Part shown: in pieces, positions 12,711-17,779 of the stretch
Layout: the number at the start of each line of letters is the position of its first letter
How positions within the stretch are numbered: the first letter of the stretch is position 1
Assembly: GCA_002325645.1 (NCBI GenBank)
Contig: DCSN01000228.1
Location: 1 to 17,779, forward strand
Source of the DNA: Pseudanabaena sp. UBA1465
GTDB lineage: Bacteria > Cyanobacteriota > Cyanobacteriia > Pseudanabaenales > Pseudanabaenaceae
Direction: 5' to 3'
Length of the DNA stretch: 17,779 bases
Notes under the pieces: generated by a model
What the model saw: only the letters and a program-made list of their open reading frames with translations
What the model was told of the DNA's origin: nothing
The model's database searches: none
Position numbers and translations under genes: made by a program

Positions 12711-13648
12711 TAGGCATACTTGGCGGTGTAGCTGCGGGCGATCGCATCGCATCTTTCGTTATCAGGATCGCCAGAATGACCTTCTACCCAATGCCATCGA
12801 ATATTGGATGAATTAAGAGGATCGAGTTGTTGCCAGAATTCTTGATTTTTGACAGGCTTATTATCTTTGGTTTTCCAGCCATTCTTTTTCCAGCCCTTGA
12901 TCCATTTAGTAATGCCATCGAGGACATATTTACTGTCGGTATAGAGATCGACAGGGGTGGATTGTTTTTGAGAGGCGAGAAATTCTAGGGCCGCGATCGC
13001 ACCCTGTAATTCCATTTGATTATTGGTAGTTTCGCGAATACCGCCGCCGAGTTCTTTGGTGCTGCCATCGGAAAAATGAATGACTACGCCCCATCCCCCC
13101 GGACCTGGATTTTTAGAACAAGCGCCATCGGTATGGATGCTAATGATTTTAGGGTTTTCAGAATTTGATGATTGATGATTGATGATTGATGAAGAAGAAT
13201 CGTTGATTAATTTGGCTTTTGGGCTGGTTTTAGGTGGAGATTCGGGTAATGTTTCTAGCTTGGTTGTGGTACTTGTGGGACTAATTTGATCCCGCGATCG
13301 CCCAATTTCGACAGCGACGGAACCGAGAAAATTGGGGATAGGTGGGTGCTTAATGATTTTGACTTCAACTTGGGTGATTTTTAAATCTTCGAGGAGGCTA
13401 TCAGCGATCGCACCTGCCAGTCGCTCAATCAACTTAAACTTCTGAGTCTGAATTAAATTTTCAATCTTGCGGATACAGGAAATGTAGTTAACCGTATCTT
13501 CAAGATCATCACTGTAGGTGGATTTTTCAAAATCTCCCCATAGGGTGGCATCCACCTCAAACCATTGTCCTAATACATTCTCTTCGGGTAGATATCCAAT
13601 ATATCCATAGGCTTTTACCCCTTTTAGATAAATTTTGCTGTTAGTCAT
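12710..13648 (-). CDS. Fusion: dihydroneopterin aldolase (FolB) - ribonuclease HI
   Basis: 312 aa with two complete enzymes. Residues about 4-118 are FolB, which converts dihydroneopterin to 6-hydroxymethyl-dihydropterin in folate synthesis. They contain GYIGYLPEENVLGQWFEVD (15-33), TVNY with Tyr54, and KHPPIPN with the likely catalytic Lys100. Residues about 119-166 are a Ser/Thr/Pro-rich linker. Residues about 167-312 are RNase HI, which cleaves RNA in RNA-DNA hybrids. Its catalytic set is intact: Asp174 (TDGAC), Glu213 (QMELQGAI), Asp238 (YTDSKYV), His291 (VEGHSGD) and Asp301 (ERCDAIA). Both domains therefore look active although their pathways are unrelated. The ATG is at 13648 with no good Shine-Dalgarno. 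The linker DNA carries a heptamer repeat. A sequencing frameshift joining two overlapping genes is an alternative to a true fusion. Confidence 0.92.
   Translation of the reverse strand: MTNSKIYLKGVKAYGYIGYLPEENVLGQWFEVDATLWGDFEKSTYSDDLEDTVNYISCIRKIENLIQTQKFKLIERLAGAIADSLLEDLKITQVEVKIIKHPPIPNFLGSVAVEIGRSRDQISPTSTTTKLETLPESPPKTSPKAKLINDSSSSIINHQSSNSENPKIISIHTDGACSKNPGPGGWGVVIHFSDGSTKELGGGIRETTNNQMELQGAIAALEFLASQKQSTPVDLYTDSKYVLDGITKWIKGWKKNGWKTKDNKPVKNQEFWQQLDPLNSSNIRWHWVEGHSGDPDNERCDAIARSYTAKYA
13167..13190. repeat. Heptamer repeat in the FolB-RNase HI linker
   Basis: Three exact copies of GATGATT (13167-13187) plus a partial fourth. They encode, on the - strand, part of the linker (SSIINHQ). 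Because seven is not a multiple of three, gain or loss of one copy would shift the frame between the two domains. Confidence 0.9.
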
Positions 13649-13716
13649 ATCGTAACCATTATTTTTTGTGATTATAGCTATTTGTAACCACTTGGAAAAT
13701 GTTTAAAAAATTATTC

Positions 13717-14946
13717 CTAATTCAGAAACTTCTCAACACAACGGACAAAAATCTCTACACCAGTCGCTAAAGCTGTCTCATCGAAATTGAATCGGGGATG
13801 GTGATGGGGATAGGCTAAACCTTTATCTGGATTAGCGGAACCGAGGAAGAAATAGCAACCAGGGACAGCTTCCAAAAAGAAGGATACATCTTCCCCGCCC
13901 ATCGTTTGACATTCAGGGACAATGCCTGCGGGAGTCTCAATGACGGTTTCGGCTACGGAGCGAACTAATTCCGCGATCGCATAGTCATTGATCACCGCAG
14001 GATAGAGCTTATGATATTGCAAATCATAGTTTGCACCATGAGCCGCGCAGATTCCCGCGATTACTTCTTCCATGCGAGATGCTAATTTGATGCCAACTTC
14101 AGGATTAAAATAGCGCACTGTGCCACTAATTCTAGCGGAATCAGGAATCACATTCACCGCCGAACCAGCATGGAATTCACCAATACTAATCACCGCCGAC
14201 TCAAGGGGGCTGACATTGCGAGAAACAATGCTATGGATAGAATTGACTATTTGAGCAGTAACTAAAATGGAATCAATGGTTTGATGGGGAAGTGCGCCAT
14301 GTCCACCACGTCCGATGATTTTGCAATGGAAGTATTCCGTTGCTGCCATTAATGCACCACTTCGCACGCCGACCGTACCAAGGGGCAAATTATTCCAGAG
14401 ATGTAAACCAATCAAAGCATCAACCCTAGGATTTTCTAGCACTCCCGCCTCGATCATTGGCTTTGCGCCCCCAGGTCCTTCTTCGGCGGGTTGGAAAATG
14501 ATTTTTACGGTTCCGCTAAAATCCTCACGATGTTCCCATAAATATTTTGTCGTACCTAAAGCGATCGCCGTATGTCCATCATGACCACAGGCGTGCATCA
14601 TGTTTTCGATTTGAGATTTATAACTAACAATATTTTCTTCCTGAATTGGTAACGCATCCATATCCGCACGGATTGCTAAAACTTTGTGCTTGCCTTGCCC
14701 CTGACCTGCTTTTTTACCTGTGATCGTGGCGACGATGCCCGTTTGGGCGATCGCCGTTTGGTGAGGAATACCCCATGCGGTTAGTTTTTCAGCGATCGCC
14801 GTGGATGTGCGCTTTTCTTGAAAACCTAATTCGGGAAAGCGATGAAAGTCTCTCCGCCACTGGACAAGGCTCGGTTGCAGATCGAAAATATTGGCGCGAA
14901 TCTGAAAATTAGTATGGATCGGTGAGGTAGTGGTAGCAAAAGACAT
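13717..14946 (-). CDS. M20D-family metal-dependent amidohydrolase
   Basis: 409 aa from the ATG at 14946. It belongs to the M20D group (hippurate, N-acyl-amino-acid and IAA-amino-acid hydrolases), which removes an acyl group from an amino acid using a two-metal centre. With this start, the motif QWRRDFHRFPELGFQE (29-44) opens the family domain. RADMDALP is at 93-100, and metal ligands lie in HACGHDGH (118-125), PAEEGPGG (153-160, Glu155/156), GLHLW (180-184) and near the C-terminus YPHHHPRF. The dimerisation domain lies between (GRGGHGALPHQT). Longer frames begin at an ATG at 14964 or a TTG at 15024. The latter would leave 7 bp to the divergent ABC gene, so it is unlikely. No signal peptide with the chosen start, so it is cytoplasmic. 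The natural substrate cannot be fixed from sequence. Confidence 0.92.
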   Translation of the reverse strand: MSFATTTSPIHTNFQIRANIFDLQPSLVQWRRDFHRFPELGFQEKRTSTAIAEKLTAWGIPHQTAIAQTGIVATITGKKAGQGQGKHKVLAIRADMDALPIQEENIVSYKSQIENMMHACGHDGHTAIALGTTKYLWEHREDFSGTVKIIFQPAEEGPGGAKPMIEAGVLENPRVDALIGLHLWNNLPLGTVGVRSGALMAATEYFHCKIIGRGGHGALPHQTIDSILVTAQIVNSIHSIVSRNVSPLESAVISIGEFHAGSAVNVIPDSARISGTVRYFNPEVGIKLASRMEEVIAGICAAHGANYDLQYHKLYPAVINDYAIAELVRSVAETVIETPAGIVPECQTMGGEDVSFFLEAVPGCYFFLGSANPDKGLAYPHHHPRFNFDETALATGVEIFVRCVEKFLN

Positions 14947-15031
14947 GAGCTTATTTGAGTGCATAGGTATCCCAGTTATCAAAAGGATCGCGATAAACTG
15001 ATCTAATGCCAATAATTCTAGCAATTACCAA

Positions 15032-16810
15032 ATGTCTACTGTTCATCCCTTGATCCGACTTACTCGCTATGCACGAAATTATCGTCAACAAATTTGGACT
15101 GCAACCACCTGTTCCATTCTCAATAAGTTCTTTGACCTTGCACCGCCAGTTCTAATTGGTGCAGCGATCGATCTGGTATTACAAAAAGAGAACTTTTGGG
15201 CAAATCCCTTGGGTGTTCAGGGTTTACCTGCACAGTTGTTTGTGCTTTCCGCAATCAGTGGTGTGATTTGGGGATTGGAGTCGATCTTTGAATATGCCTA
15301 TGCCCTTCAGTGGCGCAACCTTGCTCAAACCGTGCAGCATGACCTGCGCCTTGATGCCTATCAGCATTTACAGGAATTGGAACTTGCTTTTTTTGAGGAG
15401 CGTAGTTCGGGTGGTTTGATGTCGATTTTGAGTGATGATGTCAATCAATTGGAAAGATTTCTCGATGGTGGCGCGAATGAAGTTATTCAAGTTTCGGCAA
15501 CAATTCTGTTAATTGGCGGCGCATTTTTTCTGATTACGCCCAATGTAGCTTGGTTAGCCCTAGCCCCGATGCCCTTTATCTTGTGGGGTTCCGTCTGGTT
15601 TCAGAAATTCCTCGCGCCGCGTTATGCTGATGTCCGCGAGAAGGTGGGTTTACTCAATGGGCAACTGTCTAATAATATTGGTGGAATCACAACGATTAAA
15701 GCCTTTGTCACTGAAGATTATGAACGCAAACGCATTGACAAGGAAAGCAATCGTTATCGTCAAAGTAATCGCAAGGCGATCGCCTATAGTGCCGCCTTTG
15801 TTCCCTTAATTCGGATTTTAATCTTTATTGGATTTATCGCAATCCTTTACTACGGAGGATTAGAAGTACAAGCCCAACGATTATCAGTTGGCAACTATTC
15901 GGTCATGGTCTATCTGATCCAGCGATTGCTATGGCCCCTGACGCGCTTAGGCGAAACCCTCGATCAATACCAAAGAGCCATGGCTTCCACGAATCGGATT
16001 CTCGATTTGCTGGATACACCGATCGCGATCCATTCAGGCTCTAAGGTTCTACCCGATCCAGCATTAGTATTAGGAGAAATCCAGTTAAAGGATGTCACCT
16101 TTGGCTATAACCCTAATTTTCCGATTGTGGAGCGTCTATCTTTAGAAATTGCGCCCCATAAAACCACAGCGATCGTTGGTGCAACGGGTTCGGGTAAAAG
16201 TACCTTAGTAAAATTACTGCTGCGTCTATACGAAATCCAATCGGGAAATATCCTGTTAGATGGCATCGATATTCGCGAATTAGAATTGCGATCGCTGCGT
16301 TCTGCTATGGGCTGGGTCAGCCAAGATGTCTTTCTCTTTCACGGTTCCGTTTTAGAAAATATTGCCTATGGTTCCTTTGATGCGACAGTGGAGCAAATTG
16401 TGGAAGCTGCCAAAATTGCGGAAGCCCATGACTTTATTCAAGCTTTGCCCCAAGGCTACGATACGATTGTCGGTGAGCGCGGTCAAAAGCTTTCAGGTGG
16501 ACAAAGGCAAAGAATTGCGATCGCCCGTGCGGTGTTACGCAACCCACCGATATTAATTCTCGATGAAGCGACTTCCGCCGTCGATAATGAAACCGAAGCC
16601 GCGATTCAAAAATCCATTGATCACATTACTCAAAACCGAACTACGATCGCGATCGCCCATCGTCTCTCTACCATTCGCAATGCCGATCACATTTATGTCA
16701 TGGATCAGGGCAAAGTCGTGGAAGTAGGAACTCACGATCAGTTAGTTGCCCTCAATGGCATTTACACAGGGCTATGGAATTTACAAACAGGGCAAACGCA
16801 TTATGTCTAA
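15032..16810 (+). CDS. ABC exporter, fused membrane and ATPase domains
   Basis: 592 aa half-transporter of the MsbA/LmrA/multidrug type, acting as a dimer in the cytoplasmic membrane. The N-terminal domain (about 15-320) contains hydrophobic segments near 22-50, 68-92, 148-190 and 250-280. The nucleotide-binding domain (about 350-590) has Walker A GATGSGKST (383-391), ABC signature LSGGQ (487-491), Walker B ILILDE with Asp511 and catalytic Glu512, and the H-loop His543 (AHRLST). All are intact, so it should be active. The exported substrate is unknown; lipids, peptides or drugs are possible. The ATG at 15032 has no clear Shine-Dalgarno. It is divergent from the M20D gene (85 bp gap) and ends in a very long palindrome that starts inside its stop codon. 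Confidence 0.94.
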   Translation: MSTVHPLIRLTRYARNYRQQIWTATTCSILNKFFDLAPPVLIGAAIDLVLQKENFWANPLGVQGLPAQLFVLSAISGVIWGLESIFEYAYALQWRNLAQTVQHDLRLDAYQHLQELELAFFEERSSGGLMSILSDDVNQLERFLDGGANEVIQVSATILLIGGAFFLITPNVAWLALAPMPFILWGSVWFQKFLAPRYADVREKVGLLNGQLSNNIGGITTIKAFVTEDYERKRIDKESNRYRQSNRKAIAYSAAFVPLIRILIFIGFIAILYYGGLEVQAQRLSVGNYSVMVYLIQRLLWPLTRLGETLDQYQRAMASTNRILDLLDTPIAIHSGSKVLPDPALVLGEIQLKDVTFGYNPNFPIVERLSLEIAPHKTTAIVGATGSGKSTLVKLLLRLYEIQSGNILLDGIDIRELELRSLRSAMGWVSQDVFLFHGSVLENIAYGSFDATVEQIVEAAKIAEAHDFIQALPQGYDTIVGERGQKLSGGQRQRIAIARAVLRNPPILILDEATSAVDNETEAAIQKSIDHITQNRTTIAIAHRLSTIRNADHIYVMDQGKVVEVGTHDQLVALNGIYTGLWNLQTGQTHYV

Positions 16811-16863
16811 ACCCCAAATAAAGGTCGGCGGCGCGAAGCGCCGCCGACCTTTATTTGGGGTTT
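16809..16863. terminator. 55-bp perfect palindrome after the ABC exporter
   Basis: 26-bp arms (16809-16834, 16838-16863) around GAA. It starts within the TAA stop of the ABC gene. Its central 33 bp (16820-16852) are the exact reverse complement of 3562-3594. The outer CCCCAAATA/TATTTGGGG arms differ from the other copy but are also self-complementary. Confidence 0.88.
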
Positions 16864-16877
16864 GGTTTAACTACTTT

Positions 16878-16932
16878 TACAAAAATATTGTTAAAAGCGG
16901 CACTTTGCGCCGCTTTTAACAATATTTTTGTA
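16878..16932. terminator. 55-bp palindrome after the fic gene
   Basis: 24-bp perfect arms (16878-16901, 16909-16932) with a 7-nt loop and an AAAAGCGGC core. It lies 14 bp beyond the fic stop codon, back-to-back with the ABC-gene palindrome, so each convergent gene has its own hairpin. Confidence 0.85.
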
Positions 16933-16946
16933 TTAAGAGCGCTCTA

Positions 16947-17705
16947 CTATCCTTGAGGACTCAATATATTGATATATCTTTGCAATGCAAGCAAAACCTT
17001 TTCGGCAATCAAAACTATAAAAGATTGCCGATTGTTATTAGTCTGTGCTTCTTCGAGCGCGTCATAGTAAGCAATGCGACTCTCATAGTCACCACCAATG
17101 ATCGCTAAGGGAAATCCATGTTGTAACAAAATCAAGTTCATAATTAAGCGCGAAGTCCTACCATTGCCATCAATAAAAGGATGGATTGTGACCAGTCTTT
17201 CATGCATTTCTGCCGCTAAAACCACAGGATGAAAACTATCTTTATGCCGATCATAAAATTGAAAATATTCCTCCATTAAGTCTTGCAATAAATAGGGTTG
17301 GGGCGGTAAATACTTACTCCCTGCGATCGCCACAGGTAATTTCCGATAAACTCCCGCATTTTCTCGATCAATTCCGTATAGAACAATGGCATGAATTTGC
17401 TTAAGGACATATGCTGAGAGGTCCATTTTCTGGACAACCAGATCTTCAATAAATAAAATTGCCTCTTTATGATTAATCGCTTCTAAATGTTCGCGCATAC
17501 TTTTCCCACCAATTGTCATCCCTTCATTAATGACTAGTTGGGTTTCGCGCAAGGTTAGAGTATTGCCTTCAATACGATTACTTTCATATAAAAATTCAAC
17601 CTGCAATGCTTCCTTGATTGTCCTGTGGTCTAAGGTTTGACGTAAGGTATCCAATCTAGCTTTACATTCATCAATACTATTTAGCAGGAATTTAAATTCA
17701 TTCAT
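16947..17705 (-). CDS. Class II Fic-domain protein (putative AMP transferase)
   Basis: 252 aa from the ATG at 17705; an in-frame TTG at 17717 would add four residues. Fic enzymes usually transfer AMP from ATP to a hydroxyl side chain of a target protein. The active-site motif HPFIDGNGRTSR is complete (H175 to R186), with the catalytic His. The helix before the Fic fold carries YESNRIEGN, which fits the inhibitory motif (S/T)xxxE(G/N) with Ser42 and Glu46. This places it in class II, where an N-terminal helix of the same chain blocks ATP binding. A separate antitoxin is therefore not expected, and none is seen. The N-terminal part before it resembles the Fic_N region of Fic/DOC proteins such as SoFic. 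A C-terminal winged-helix domain found in some relatives is not obvious. The target is unknown. Confidence 0.92.
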   Translation of the reverse strand: MNEFKFLLNSIDECKARLDTLRQTLDHRTIKEALQVEFLYESNRIEGNTLTLRETQLVINEGMTIGGKSMREHLEAINHKEAILFIEDLVVQKMDLSAYVLKQIHAIVLYGIDRENAGVYRKLPVAIAGSKYLPPQPYLLQDLMEEYFQFYDRHKDSFHPVVLAAEMHERLVTIHPFIDGNGRTSRLIMNLILLQHGFPLAIIGGDYESRIAYYDALEEAQTNNNRQSFIVLIAEKVLLALQRYINILSPQG

Positions 17706-17779
17706 TTTTTTACACAATACCTTTCACGAGAATATAGCAAAAAAGTTTTATGTCCTAAACAAAACCATAATTGAGAGTC

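Noticed and set aside
14976..14996. Inverted repeat TTATC-N11-GATAA between the divergent M20D and ABC genes as an operator
   Set aside because: Only 5-bp arms; not distinguishable from chance without comparison to relatives.
14947..15024. TTG start giving a 435-residue M20D protein
   Set aside because: It would leave only 7 bp between divergent starts, and MSFATT at 14946 fits the family N-terminus better.

Overview
The window looks like chromosomal DNA of a cyanobacterium, probably a filamentous Pseudanabaena-like one (my inference). The evidence is about two dozen copies of the HIP1 octamer GCGATCGC, moderately low GC, a cyanobacterial-length EF-Tu (410 aa), the str gene order rpsL-rpsG-fusA-tuf, and typical cyanobacterial families (TPR protein, DUF482/FemAB-like protein, M20D amidohydrolase, Rrf2 regulator ending in MYYI).

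Layout. 1-3607 (+ strand): an Rrf2-type regulator preceded by AT-rich tandem repeats, then a probable two-gene unit. That unit is a transmembrane pseudokinase with a proline-rich tail followed by a TPR protein, closed by a very long GC-rich palindrome. 3715-4740: an SGNH/GDSL hydrolase whose 3' end runs into a hairpin-rich stretch that may be the decayed end of an IS200/IS605-type element. 4738-9295 (- strand): the str operon with a near-consensus promoter at 9266-9295 and a perfect palindromic terminator after tuf. 9435-10184 (-): tpiA.

10293-11350 is the most unusual part. It has no protein gene. It holds two imperfect direct copies of a unit of about 550 bp. On the - strand each copy has a conserved promoter region, about 425 nt of sequence with conserved helices including an H-type pseudoknot, and a rho-independent terminator whose stem differs by a compensatory base-pair change. 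I read this as two tandem paralogous structured non-coding RNAs of a type I do not recognise.

11476-17705: a DUF482/FemAB-like protein (+), convergent with a FolB-RNase HI fusion (-), then an M20D amidohydrolase (-), divergent from an ABC exporter (+), which is convergent with a class II Fic protein (-). Intergenic ends are marked by five long palindromes with GC cores and A/T outer arms. Two of them, 13 kb apart, have the same 33-bp core in opposite orientation.

Functionally the str genes and tpiA are housekeeping (translation, glycolysis/Calvin cycle). FolB belongs to folate synthesis and RNase HI to R-loop and Okazaki-primer removal. The other genes appear unrelated to one another.
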